From an uncultured Lactococcus sp. (GTDB lineage Bacteria; Bacillota; Bacilli; Lactobacillales; Streptococcaceae), in assembly GCF_934191625.1 (NCBI RefSeq), contig NZ_CAKPUG010000001.1, positions 186,001 to 250,000 of the forward strand: 64,000 bases of DNA, given 5' to 3'. Position numbers and translations under genes: made by a program. Shown here piece after piece: positions 8,860-16,979 of the stretch (positions within the stretch are counted from its first letter, which is position 1; the number at the start of each line of letters is the position of its first letter). Below the pieces are notes generated by a model. It was not told the DNA's origin. It ran no database searches and worked only from the letters and a program-made list of their open reading frames with translations.

Positions 8860-8932
8860 TGCCACTGAATGGAATCGAACCATCGACCTCCACCTTACCA
8901 TGGTGTTGCTCTACCGACTGAGCTACAGCGGC
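8860..8932 (-). tRNA. tRNA-Thr (anticodon GGT)
   Basis: A full 73-base cloverleaf on the minus strand. The acceptor GCCGCTG pairs with CAGTGGC (one G-U), the D-arm is GCTC/GAGC, the anticodon loop ATGGTAA gives GGT and so reads ACC and ACT, and the T-arm has TTCGATT. The discriminator is A and CCA is not encoded. The outermost pair of the anticodon stem (positions 27-43) is an A-G mismatch. It stands alone with its own terminator. Confidence 0.95.
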
Positions 8933-8945
8933 TATATCTGTACTT

Positions 8946-9044
8946 TGGCTTAACGGAAAGAGTTGTAGATGAATTATTGCGCTGTAATTCTAATTACTGA
9001 TTAGAAGGGGCTACTAAATCTACTGAGTCAGCATAGCTGACTCA
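8946..9044. other. Hairpin-rich region between tRNA-Thr and radA
   Basis: The gap upstream of the tRNA holds a perfect 9-bp hairpin (TGAGTCAGC/GCTGACTCA, 9024-9044) and a 7-bp hairpin TTCTAAT/ATTAGAA, the latter enclosed by GTAGAT/ATCTAC arms. Both strands can fold. It may be the precursor leader of the tRNA or the leader of radA; no coding sequence is visible in it. Confidence 0.45.
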
Positions 9045-9117
9045 CAGTTAAACCATAATTATTTTAACAAAAATACGAATAAAAGTCTATAAGAATAATA
9101 GAAAAGAGGGCATAAAA

Positions 9118-10479
9118 ATCGCTAAAAAAAAATCAACTTTTCTTTGCCAAGAATGTGGTTATAAATCTGTAAAAAAACTAGGACGCTGTCCTAATTGTGG
9201 TGCTTGGGGATCTTTTGTTGAAGAAGTAGAAGTCCAAGAGGTAAAAAATCAAAGAGTGAGTCTAACAGGTGAACACTCTAAACCCTTAAAACTGGATCAG
9301 GTTGAGCTTTTTGATACTCCACGAGTGGAGACGGATTTAGATGAGTTTAACCGAGTCCTCGGTGGTGGTGTCGTTCCAGGAAGTCTTGTGCTTATTGGTG
9401 GTGATCCAGGTATTGGTAAATCTACTCTACTGCTTCAAGTATCTACGCAGCTTGCTTCAAGAGGGCGAGTTCTTTATGTGAGTGGAGAAGAGTCTGCTCA
9501 ACAGATTAAATTACGTGCGGAGCGTTTAGGTGACATTGATACAGATTTTTACCTTTATGCCGAAACAAATATGCAAAGTATTAGAAATGAAGTGGAACGT
9601 CTACAACCAGACTTTCTCATTGTAGATTCGATTCAAACTATCATGACACCTGAAATCCAGAGTACCCAAGGTTCAGTCAGTCAGGTGCGCGAGGTTACAG
9701 GTGAACTGATGCAGTTGGCTAAAACTAATGATATTGCCACCTTCATTGTCGGACATGTCACCAAGGAAGGACAACTTGCAGGACCACGAATGCTGGAACA
9801 CATGGTTGATACCGTCTTGTATTTTGAGGGAGAACGTCAAAATACATTCCGAATTTTACGGGCGGTCAAAAACCGTTTTGGATCAACAAATGAAATTGGG
9901 ATTTTTGAGATGCAAGGTAGCGGCTTAGTAGAAGTAAATAATCCGAGTGAAGTTTTTCTTGAGGAACGTTTGGAGGGGTCTACTGGCTCTGCTATTGTCT
10001 GTTCTTTGGAAGGTACCCGTCCAATATTAGTTGAAATACAAGCATTGACTACACCAACCATGTTTGGTAATGCAAAACGTACAACTTCAGGGTTGGACTT
10101 TAATCGGGTAAGTTTAATCATGGCAGTTCTCGAAAAGCGTGCAGGCTTTCTTTTGCAACAGCAAGACGCCTATTTGAAATCTGCAGGAGGCGTGAAGTTG
10201 GATGAGCCTGCAATTGACTTAGCGGTTGCTGTAGCAATTGCTTCTAGCTATAAAGAAGAGCCTACAGATGCTCGTGAATGCTTTATCGGTGAAATTGGGC
10301 TAACTGGTGAAATCCGTCGAGTAACCCGTATGGAACAACGTCTCAATGAAGCAAGCAAATTAGGTTTCAAAAAAGTTTACGCGCCTAAGAATAGCTTGGC
10401 AGGCGTAGATATACCAGAAAATTTGACAGTGGTCGGTGTAACGACTTTAACGGAATGTTTGAAAAAAGTATTTGGTTAA
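9118..10479 (+). CDS. radA: DNA repair protein RadA (apparent ATC start)
   Basis: RadA (Sms) is a hexameric DnaB-like helicase that extends D-loops in recombination and transformation. In frame from 9118 the protein has 453 residues: a zinc finger with C10, C13, C24 and C27, Walker [11 protein letters not shown], the RadA motif KNRFG, and a C-terminal Lon-protease-like domain. No ATG, GTG or TTG gives the zinc finger; the codon before the conserved [10 protein letters not shown] is ATC, seven bases after AGAGGG (9105-9110). The next usable start is GTG at 9256, which would delete the finger. I take ATC as the start and expect it to be read as Met. Confidence 0.9.
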   Translation: MAKKKSTFLCQECGYKSVKKLGRCPNCGAWGSFVEEVEVQEVKNQRVSLTGEHSKPLKLDQVELFDTPRVETDLDEFNRVLGGGVVPGSLVLIGGDPGIGKSTLLLQVSTQLASRGRVLYVSGEESAQQIKLRAERLGDIDTDFYLYAETNMQSIRNEVERLQPDFLIVDSIQTIMTPEIQSTQGSVSQVREVTGELMQLAKTNDIATFIVGHVTKEGQLAGPRMLEHMVDTVLYFEGERQNTFRILRAVKNRFGSTNEIGIFEMQGSGLVEVNNPSEVFLEERLEGSTGSAIVCSLEGTRPILVEIQALTTPTMFGNAKRTTSGLDFNRVSLIMAVLEKRAGFLLQQQDAYLKSAGGVKLDEPAIDLAVAVAIASSYKEEPTDARECFIGEIGLTGEIRRVTRMEQRLNEASKLGFKKVYAPKNSLAGVDIPENLTVVGVTTLTECLKKVFG

Positions 10480-10611
10480 AAAAAAAGCTTTGTGAGTCAA
10501 TATGTCATAATCGTAATGGGACAAACAAGTATCTTGTTATGATGTGTGATATAATTGACACAGAGCTTTTTAGTTATAAAAATTTGAGGCTGTGTACAGA
10601 AAGGAAGTCTT

Positions 10612-11688
10612 ATGCGTCGTTGGATAATTCATATTCTCATGGGTATTGTGGGTGCCTCTTTAGGTATCGCAATTCTCCCTTGGGTTTGGCACCTCTTTAG
10701 ACAAGAGGGAAATGCTTTTAATCAGGAAATTGTAAATGGGTTAATTGGAGCAATTATTTTTGTTATTTTATCATTCTTTATGTCCAATTTACTGATGCGA
10801 GCTTTAAAAAAACTAGATCAAAAAATCACGAGAGTTAACCTTTCAAAAATGGTATTTAATTTTATTGGTGCCATTTTAGGTCTGACAGTAGGGGTTCTTT
10901 TAACCATTCCTCTCTCTTTGCTCGGCGTTCCCGTATTGAGTAATATCATTTCTTTTGTGCTGATTATTGGTCTGCTTTATCTTGGCTATACGGTCTTTGA
11001 TAAACGAGGAGATGAAATCTTTAAAATCGTTTTCCGTAAGCGGAAAGAAGTCGCTGCTGTGGACAAATCTCTGGTAAAAGAAGAAGTTCCAGCTCAACAT
11101 GCCATGATTTTAGATACAAGCTCTGTCATTGACGGACGTATTTTGGATGTTCTAAAAACAGGCTTCATCAGTGATAAAGTGATCGTACCTAATTTTGTAC
11201 TACTCGAGCTTCAACTTATTTCAGATAGCGCTGATCCATTGAAGCGTGCTAAGGGCCGCCGTGGTTTAGATCTTGTAAATTCCTTAAAAGAATTTGACAA
11301 TGTAGAAATTTCTACCAAAGACTATAAGGATATACGTGAGGTTGATACGAAACTTCTTCGCTATGCTAGCGAAATCGGTGCGAAGTTAGTTACAAACGAT
11401 TTTAATCTGAACAAAGTAGCCGAAATCCAAGGTGTAATTGTCCTAAACATTAATGATCTTGCAAACGCAGTTAAGACTCAATTGGTGGTGGGAGAGCAGA
11501 TTGAAGTAACAATTATTCGTGAAGGTTCTGAACGTCAGCAAGGTGTAGCCTATCTGCCAGATGGTACGATGATTGTCATTGAAGATACTGCCAAAATGAT
11601 TGATAAAAAAGTTTTGGTTGAGGTTGCAAAAGTACTGCAAACAAGCGCAGGACGTATGATTTTTGCTGAACTTGTTAATGAAAAATAG
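10612..11688 (+). CDS. Membrane-anchored PIN-TRAM protein (YacL-like)
   Basis: A 358-residue protein whose first 125 residues hold about four transmembrane helices. A PIN-type nuclease domain follows (ILDTSSVIDGRILD near residue 164, with the acidic residues of the active site, and KLVTNDFNLNKVA near 258). A C-terminal TRAM RNA-binding domain covers about 285-355. It matches B. subtilis YacL in length and layout, and the neighbouring radA and gltX are the same neighbours as in Bacillus. The role in cells is poorly known; RNA cleavage at the membrane is an inference. The start ATG has AGAAAGGAAG upstream, and a TATAAT with extended TGA lies about 60 bases before it. Confidence 0.88.
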   Translation: MRRWIIHILMGIVGASLGIAILPWVWHLFRQEGNAFNQEIVNGLIGAIIFVILSFFMSNLLMRALKKLDQKITRVNLSKMVFNFIGAILGLTVGVLLTIPLSLLGVPVLSNIISFVLIIGLLYLGYTVFDKRGDEIFKIVFRKRKEVAAVDKSLVKEEVPAQHAMILDTSSVIDGRILDVLKTGFISDKVIVPNFVLLELQLISDSADPLKRAKGRRGLDLVNSLKEFDNVEISTKDYKDIREVDTKLLRYASEIGAKLVTNDFNLNKVAEIQGVIVLNINDLANAVKTQLVVGEQIEVTIIREGSERQQGVAYLPDGTMIVIEDTAKMIDKKVLVEVAKVLQTSAGRMIFAELVNEK

Positions 11689-11709
11689 TTAAACAATATA
11701 AGGAGAACT

Positions 11710-12339
11710 ATGTACTTTAAGCGTTTTTTACAACTCTTTCTTATCTATGTGCTGGCAGCACTTGTCCTTGTTAATATTGTTTCGACAAATTTTTTGCAAA
11801 ATAAAAGTCTGACATTCCTCCTCGGTTTACTTATCTCATATGTAGTATTAACCTTGCCTTTGGTCTTTTTGACTTTGTTGAAAACCAAAAAAAAAGCAAC
11901 GAGCGTTGGTGCTCAAGGTAAGGGAGGTGAAGTGCGACGTATTTTAGCTTTCCTTCCAGGATATATTGCCTTGAGTTGTCCCACAAAAGAAGGACAGTCA
12001 GCTACAACGATTATGAGTTTTATCCAATCGGTCCATCAAGAAAATGTATTTTATATGGTTGCTGAGAAACATGCTCGGAAAGTTCAAAGTATTAAGGAAA
12101 ATCCGGCTGTATCTTTTACTACATGGTTTGATAGTTTAGAAAAAGGTGAACGTTTGTCCTCAAATAACGTGAGTGCTGAAGTATTAGAAGAAACTACTGC
12201 AAAAGAATGTGTCAAACAGGAACCAAACATACTGAATTTACATGAAAATGCGGCGAATATGGCAATTATTAAGCTTACAGCCAAGTCATTGCTTCATGAA
12301 AATTTTAAAGAAGGCAGTCGCATAATAGAATTTAATTGA
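11710..12339 (+). CDS. Two-helix membrane protein with an FMN-binding split-barrel-like domain
   Basis: The 209-residue protein begins with two hydrophobic helices (about residues 5-28 and 36-58), then a basic linker. A cytosolic part follows whose pattern fits the pyridoxamine 5'-phosphate oxidase split barrel (LSCPTKEGQSATTIMSF and VFYMVAEKHARKVQSIKENP). Such domains bind flavin or similar cofactors. The fusion to a membrane anchor is not a standard layout that I know. It follows the YacL-like gene by 21 bases and is probably cotranscribed. Function is unknown; the fold call is from motif pattern only. Confidence 0.65.
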   Translation: MYFKRFLQLFLIYVLAALVLVNIVSTNFLQNKSLTFLLGLLISYVVLTLPLVFLTLLKTKKKATSVGAQGKGGEVRRILAFLPGYIALSCPTKEGQSATTIMSFIQSVHQENVFYMVAEKHARKVQSIKENPAVSFTTWFDSLEKGERLSSNNVSAEVLEETTAKECVKQEPNILNLHENAANMAIIKLTAKSLLHENFKEGSRIIEFN

Positions 12340-12361
12340 AGTCTTTGAGGACTTCTTTTTT
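12337..12361 (+). terminator. Terminator overlapping the stop codon
   Basis: GAAGTC (12338-12343) and GACTTC (12350-12355) form a perfect stem with a T-run after it. The stem begins inside the TGA stop of the preceding gene. Confidence 0.8.
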
Positions 12362-12524
12362 GTTACAGAGAGGTCCAAAATACGTATAAGTTCATAGTTG
12401 CAATAAAACTTTAGAAATGTTATTCTAATTATGAAGGCGGTTACATTTGCGCTTTTGTCGTATTGTTGTTTCAATTGAAAAGGGGAAGAGCCCCGAAGCA
12501 TATATCTAAATGGAGGGTAAATTT

Positions 12525-13646
12525 ATGAAAATAGGTGTTCCAACAGAGATCAAAAAACATGAATACCGTGTAGGACTTGCACCAGAATTTGCTGCAGCTT
12601 ATGTTGCTGCTGGGCATGATGTCTATATTCAAAAGGGTGCAGGAGAAGGTTCATCATATCCAGATGAACTTTACACAGCAGTTGGCTGTAATATTTTACC
12701 AACTGCTGAGGATATTTATGAAACAGCAGATATGATTATTAAGGTCAAGGAACCACTTGAACCAGAATATTCGTTAATGCGTGAGGGGCAAATATTTTAC
12801 ACCTATTTCCATTTGGCAGCTGATAAAGCTTTGACAGAGGCTGTCTTAGATAAAAAAATTGTCGCTATTGCCTATGAAACCATCCGTGACCGTAACGGTG
12901 CACTTCCAGCGCTTAAACCCATGTCCGAAATTGCAGGGCGTTTATCTGTTCAAGAAGGTGCAAAATATTTGGAACGTCCTTTTGGCGGACGCGGCGTACT
13001 CCTTGGAGGAGTCACAGGCGTTCTGCCTGCCAACGTCCTTGTACTAGGGGGTGCCGGCGTTGTTGGGCGTAATGCCGTAGCAATGGCTGTTGGTATGCAT
13101 GCAAATGTTACAGCAGTAGATGTAAATTTAGATGCTTTGACTGAATTAGACAAACTATATGAAGGCCGTGTAAATACGGTTTATAGCACTGATCACACTG
13201 TAAAGGACCTTATTTCTAAAGCTGACTTAGTGATTGGAGCAGCTCTTATTCCAGGAGCAGCAACACCTCAGCTTATTCGTCGTGAACACTTGCCATTAAT
13301 GAAAAAGGGAGCTGTTATTGTTGATGTAGCAATTGACCAAGGTGGTACTTGCCAAAGTTCTCATGTGACCTATCATGATAATCCGGTCTTTGAAGAAGAA
13401 GGAGTTATCCATTATTGCGTGGGAAATATGCCAGGAGCTGTTCCTGTCACTTCCACAGCAGCCTTAAATAATGCAACACTTGCAAATGGCTTAGCTATAG
13501 CAAATATGGGATACAAAGAAGCCTTAAAAGCTAACCCAGGACTCAAAGAAGGACTAAATGCTGATCATGGAAAATTGACATGTAGGCCTGTAGCTGACTT
13601 CTATAATATGGAGTACACAGATATTGATGAAGTAATAAGTAAATAA
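12525..13646 (+). CDS. ald: Alanine dehydrogenase
   Basis: Converts L-alanine and NAD to pyruvate, ammonia and NADH, or the reverse. The 373-residue protein starts MKIGVPTEIKKHEYRVGL. It has the substrate residues of the N-terminal lobe (YFHLAAD), the NAD-binding glycine motif (VLGGAGVVGRNAVAMA near residue 172) and the VDVAIDQGG stretch. The frame is open from 12510, but the ATG at 12525 follows GGAGGG by seven bases and gives the family start. A bidirectional terminator follows. Confidence 0.95.
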   Translation: MKIGVPTEIKKHEYRVGLAPEFAAAYVAAGHDVYIQKGAGEGSSYPDELYTAVGCNILPTAEDIYETADMIIKVKEPLEPEYSLMREGQIFYTYFHLAADKALTEAVLDKKIVAIAYETIRDRNGALPALKPMSEIAGRLSVQEGAKYLERPFGGRGVLLGGVTGVLPANVLVLGGAGVVGRNAVAMAVGMHANVTAVDVNLDALTELDKLYEGRVNTVYSTDHTVKDLISKADLVIGAALIPGAATPQLIRREHLPLMKKGAVIVDVAIDQGGTCQSSHVTYHDNPVFEEEGVIHYCVGNMPGAVPVTSTAALNNATLANGLAIANMGYKEALKANPGLKEGLNADHGKLTCRPVADFYNMEYTDIDEVISK

Positions 13647-13674
13647 AAAAACGCTGCAATGGCAGCGTTTTTTT
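13647..13674. terminator. Bidirectional terminator of ald and the GNAT gene
   Basis: ACGCTGC (13651-13657) pairs with GCAGCGT (13662-13668), with A-run and T-run on either side. It serves the two convergent genes. Confidence 0.88.
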
Positions 13675-14167
13675 ATAAAGGTAGAACCATGTTATACCAT
13701 GTTTCTCCTGCAAGTTGTGAGTCTGATATACCCTTTGAAACAAAGCCATAACGTTCGTAGTAAGGAATAAGACTCTCTACACAAGTTAAGCTGATACCTT
13801 GTCTGCTTTCTTCAGCTGCAGCTTCTTTCATCAAATCTAGGAGGGAAGTAGCAATACCAAGACCTTGATATGCACTATCAACAGCAAGGCTAACGATAAT
13901 TTGAAAGCGGTCAGTCGGAAGACTTGCTTCTGTTTTTTCAAACATATCGTCTGTCAGATAACATTTATCAGAAGTTGGACCAACGAGGATGCCGACCACT
14001 TTACCTTCTTCATTACGAGCGACAAAAAAGCGCTCAGGAATGACTTGGATACGTTCTAACATTGAAGCGCGTGAGAGAACTTCATCCGCAGGGAAAGAAG
14101 TTTCCTCAATGTGCATCACATCATCAATGTCTGTGATTTTTGCTTTGTCATATGTAATTTTAGTCAT
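13673..14167 (-). CDS. GNAT-family N-acetyltransferase
   Basis: A 164-residue single-domain acetyltransferase. The N-terminal part (DKAKITDIDDVMHIEETSFP) and the acetyl-CoA loop motif A (SLAVDSAYQGLGIATSLL, the Q-G-L-G-I-A form) are clear, and the C-terminal PYYERYGF stretch is typical of the fold. The pattern with EETSFPADE recalls the arylalkylamine acetyltransferase-like subgroup. The acceptor substrate is unknown. It is transcribed against ald with a shared terminator; the AGGAG-like site is unusually close to the ATG. Confidence 0.85.
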   Translation of the reverse strand: MTKITYDKAKITDIDDVMHIEETSFPADEVLSRASMLERIQVIPERFFVARNEEGKVVGILVGPTSDKCYLTDDMFEKTEASLPTDRFQIIVSLAVDSAYQGLGIATSLLDLMKEAAAEESRQGISLTCVESLIPYYERYGFVSKGISDSQLAGETWYNMVLPL

Positions 14168-14266
14168 ATCTCCATTCTAACATGGCTATCCATATCAAGT
14201 CAATGAAGCTTGTGTTTCTTTAATTACAGTATGATTTTATAATGACTCACTGTTAGAAACATTGCT

Positions 14267-14272
14267 TATAAT
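14267..14272 (+). promoter_or_regulatory. Likely -10 box of gltX
   Basis: TATAAT lies 41 bases before the gltX ATG. A second TATAAT lies at 14238-14243. Neither has a good -35, so which is used is open. Confidence 0.4.
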
Positions 14273-14312
14273 ATGATAAAATAAAAAGGATCTAAACTAA
14301 CAGGAGAAAACT

Positions 14313-15752
14313 ATGTCTAATAACATCCGTGTGCGTTATGCACCATCACCAACAGGGCTTTTACATATCGGTAATGCCCGTACTGCACTTTTTAACTATC
14401 TTTTTGCGCGTCATTATAACGGCGACTTTATTATTCGTATCGAAGATACAGACCGTGAACGTCACGTGGAAGATGGGGAACGCTCACAACTTGAAAACTT
14501 ACGTTGGCTGGGGATTGACTGGGATGAAAGTCCAGAAACACATGAAAATTATCGTCAATCTGAACGTTTGGAACTTTATCAAAAATATATTGACCAACTT
14601 TTGAGTGAAGGCAAGGCTTATTACTCTTATAAAACGCCAGAAGAACTTGAAGCTGATCATGAAGCACAAGAAGCAGCCGGAGTTGCACCTCATTATGTCA
14701 ATGAGTATGCAGGGATGTCAGAAGACGAAAAAGAAGCGTACATCGCAGAACGCAAAGCTGCAGGAATTACACCGGTTGTTCGTATTTCAGTAAATGAAAG
14801 AGCCATTTACAAGTGGACAGATATGGTTAAAGGCGATATCGAATTTGAAGGTGGGAACATCGGCGGTGATTGGGTTATTCAAAAACGCGACGGTTACCCA
14901 ACTTACAACTTTGCTGTAGTTGTAGATGACCATGACATGCAAATTTCACACGTTATTCGTGGTGATGATCACATTGCGAATACGCCGAAACAGTTGATGA
15001 TTTATGAAGCTTTAGGCTGGGAAGCACCTGTCTTTGGACACATGACTTTAATTATTAACTCTGAAACTGGGAAAAAATTATCTAAACGTGATACCAATAC
15101 GCTTCAATTTATCGAAGATTATCGTAAAAAAGGTTTCATGGCAGATGCTATTTTCAACTTTATCGCACTCTTAGGTTGGAACCCAGGCGGGGAACAAGAA
15201 AAATTCAGTCCAGAAGAACTTGTGAAACTTTTTGATGAAAAACGATTGAGCAAATCTCCAGCAGCTTTTGACCAAAAGAAACTGGAATGGATGGACAACG
15301 AATACATCAAGCATGCAGAGTTTGAACCTGTCTTCGAATTGACAAAACCTTTCCTTGAAGAAGCTGGTCGTTTTGATGCGCGTGCAGAAGAACTGGTTAA
15401 ACTCTACAAACCACAAATGAAATATGCTGAAGAAATTTTAGAGTTAACGGATCTCTTCTTTGGAGAATTTCCAGAACTCACAGAGGAAGCACGTCAAATG
15501 ATGGACTTAGAAACGTCACCAGTTGCGGTAGGCGCTTTCCGTGCAAAACTTGAAAACTTAGAAGATTTCACTGCTGAAAATATCTTCCCACTTTTCAAAG
15601 AAACGCAAAAAGAAACAGGAGTTAAAGGAAAAAATCTTTGGATGCCAATCCGTATTGCTGCTTCTGGCAGTATGCACGGTCCAGAGTTACCAGAAACAAT
15701 TGCTCTTTTAGGTAAAGAAAAAGTTCTTGAACATATGGCACAATTTTTATAA
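14313..15752 (+). CDS. gltX: Glutamyl-tRNA synthetase
   Basis: A class I aminoacyl-tRNA synthetase charging tRNA-Glu, and in many Gram-positives also tRNA-Gln for later amidation. The 479 residues show the HIGH motif as HIGN in [19 protein letters not shown] and the KMSKS motif as KKLSKRDT. The [11 protein letters not shown] stretch of the active site and the anticodon-binding C-terminal half are present. The length is normal. The ATG has an AGGAG site. Confidence 0.97.
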   Translation: MSNNIRVRYAPSPTGLLHIGNARTALFNYLFARHYNGDFIIRIEDTDRERHVEDGERSQLENLRWLGIDWDESPETHENYRQSERLELYQKYIDQLLSEGKAYYSYKTPEELEADHEAQEAAGVAPHYVNEYAGMSEDEKEAYIAERKAAGITPVVRISVNERAIYKWTDMVKGDIEFEGGNIGGDWVIQKRDGYPTYNFAVVVDDHDMQISHVIRGDDHIANTPKQLMIYEALGWEAPVFGHMTLIINSETGKKLSKRDTNTLQFIEDYRKKGFMADAIFNFIALLGWNPGGEQEKFSPEELVKLFDEKRLSKSPAAFDQKKLEWMDNEYIKHAEFEPVFELTKPFLEEAGRFDARAEELVKLYKPQMKYAEEILELTDLFFGEFPELTEEARQMMDLETSPVAVGAFRAKLENLEDFTAENIFPLFKETQKETGVKGKNLWMPIRIAASGSMHGPELPETIALLGKEKVLEHMAQFL

Positions 15753-15767
15753 AAAGATAAAAATAAA

Positions 15768-15800
15768 AAAACGTACGAGTTAATACTCGTGCGTTTTTTT
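15768..15800. terminator. Bidirectional terminator of gltX and the reductase gene
   Basis: A 10-bp stem (15771-15780 with 15785-15794, one T-G pair) with a TAAT loop lies between A-run and T-run. Confidence 0.85.
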
Positions 15801-16734
15801 ATATGAATGAAATTAGACGTTTGTTTTTTTGTGGATATTCTAAAGCCGTAATCAGCTGGTTATAAGGTATAATATCCACCTCTTGATTGAGGAGTAAGCG
15901 TCCATCGACAACCAATTTAGCTAAAGTCTGCATACTATTTTGCCACTCTTCTAGACTGAGTTTTGCATTCCAATGACGCAGATGAAAAATACCAACGTCG
16001 ATAGGCAATTCAGCTATTCTCCCCCAATCTACTTGCTCCCCCGAAAGTAGGCCGATAGCTTGGAACTTCCCACCCGAACGTACGCAAGCAGCTAAATCTG
16101 TTCCTTCTTGTCCACCGACGCAATCGATAGCAGCATCAACTACAAGATTATGTAAGTCTGTTCGTAATTCCTCTGCACCATATTCTTTTAAAAGTTGATG
16201 TTTTTGACTGTTGCGTGTGATGGCGATAAAGTCGAACCCTAGTATCTGGGAAAGTTGAGCAAAAATTTGGCCAATGGAAGAACCAGCTGCATTTACAGCA
16301 AGTCTTTGCCCAGGTTTTAACGCAAGTACTTTTGTACATAGAATCCAAGCTGTTAGTGGATTGATATAGAGTTGACTGGCAGAAATTGAATCGAGAGTTT
16401 CTGGAAGAAAAAAAGCATATGAAATTGGGCATTTAACGAAGCTCTGCCACGTACCTTCTCCTTCTAAGGGAAGAACACGTTGGCCGATTAGTTTATCCGA
16501 AAGGGCGCTGCCAACACCTGCCACAACTCCCACGCCTTCATAACCTGCAGTGGCAGGTAGATTTATTCTGTGGGCATAAGCTCCCGTTATTGGAATTAAA
16601 TCGGAAGGATTGACTGGTGCATAGAGCATCTTTACAAGAATTTCTCGGGGATGTAAACTTGGTTGACACCTCTCCTTAAGCTTTAAAACCTGATGAGGAG
16701 AGCCATAGCTTTCATAGACAAATGATAGGTACAT
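15799..16734 (-). CDS. Zinc-independent medium-chain dehydrogenase/quinone or enoyl reductase
   Basis: A medium-chain dehydrogenase/reductase of 311 residues without zinc-ligand cysteines. It has the N-terminal catalytic half (VNPSDLIPITGAY, GYEGVGVVAGVG) and the NADPH-binding motif (LAVNAAGSSIGQIFAQL near residue 143). The pattern is closest to the quinone oxidoreductase / mitochondrial-type enoyl reductase branch; the substrate is not predictable. The frame is open to a GTG at 16758, but the ATG at 16734 is preferred: a TATAAT with extended TGC sits six bases before it, and no Shine-Dalgarno precedes either codon. The mRNA is therefore probably leaderless. Confidence 0.83.
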   Translation of the reverse strand: MYLSFVYESYGSPHQVLKLKERCQPSLHPREILVKMLYAPVNPSDLIPITGAYAHRINLPATAGYEGVGVVAGVGSALSDKLIGQRVLPLEGEGTWQSFVKCPISYAFFLPETLDSISASQLYINPLTAWILCTKVLALKPGQRLAVNAAGSSIGQIFAQLSQILGFDFIAITRNSQKHQLLKEYGAEELRTDLHNLVVDAAIDCVGGQEGTDLAACVRSGGKFQAIGLLSGEQVDWGRIAELPIDVGIFHLRHWNAKLSLEEWQNSMQTLAKLVVDGRLLLNQEVDIIPYNQLITALEYPQKNKRLISFI

Positions 16735-16741
16735 AACTTTA

Positions 16742-16750
16742 TTATAGCAA
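16742..16750 (-). promoter_or_regulatory. Extended -10 giving a leaderless transcript
   Basis: On the minus strand TGC and TATAAT end six bases before the ATG at 16734, so transcription should start at or next to the A of the ATG. Confidence 0.7.
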
Positions 16751-16867
16751 AATAGCACACTTTGGGAAGTTTAAGGCAGATTAAACGGAAAGAAACATTT
16801 TAGGTAAAGCTGTGGGAAGTCGGCAAGAAAACTACCAAGACTTCCAATAGTAATTAAAGAAAAGGTT

Positions 16868-16908
16868 TTGACAAAAAGTAAACTTATGTTAAACTTAATG
16901 TGTATAAT
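16868..16908 (+). promoter_or_regulatory. Split promoter of the wall protein with tandem 11/12-bp repeats in the spacer
   Basis: A consensus -35 TTGACA (16868-16873) and a consensus -10 TATAAT (16903-16908) are 29 bp apart, too far for a sigma-A promoter. The spacer holds two abutting repeats, TAAACTTATGT (16879-16889) and TAAACTTAATGT (16890-16901). Removal of the 12-bp unit leaves exactly 17 bp. The region is either a slippage-controlled switch or an activator-dependent promoter with tandem sites. Confidence 0.6.
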
Positions 16909-16979
16909 GTGTCTTTTGGATTAAAGTTGTGTAATAGTTACTTTAAATCGTTAAATAATTTAAAAAGGAGTAAAGTTGG

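Noticed and set aside
10455..10700. Open frame of 81 codons bridging radA and the YacL-like gene
   Set aside because: It overlaps both real genes, has no ribosome site, and the YacL-like ATG at 10612 has a clear one.
12479..12497. GGGG/CCCC hairpin upstream of ald as a terminator
   Set aside because: No T-run follows; the true terminator of the preceding gene is at 12337-12361.
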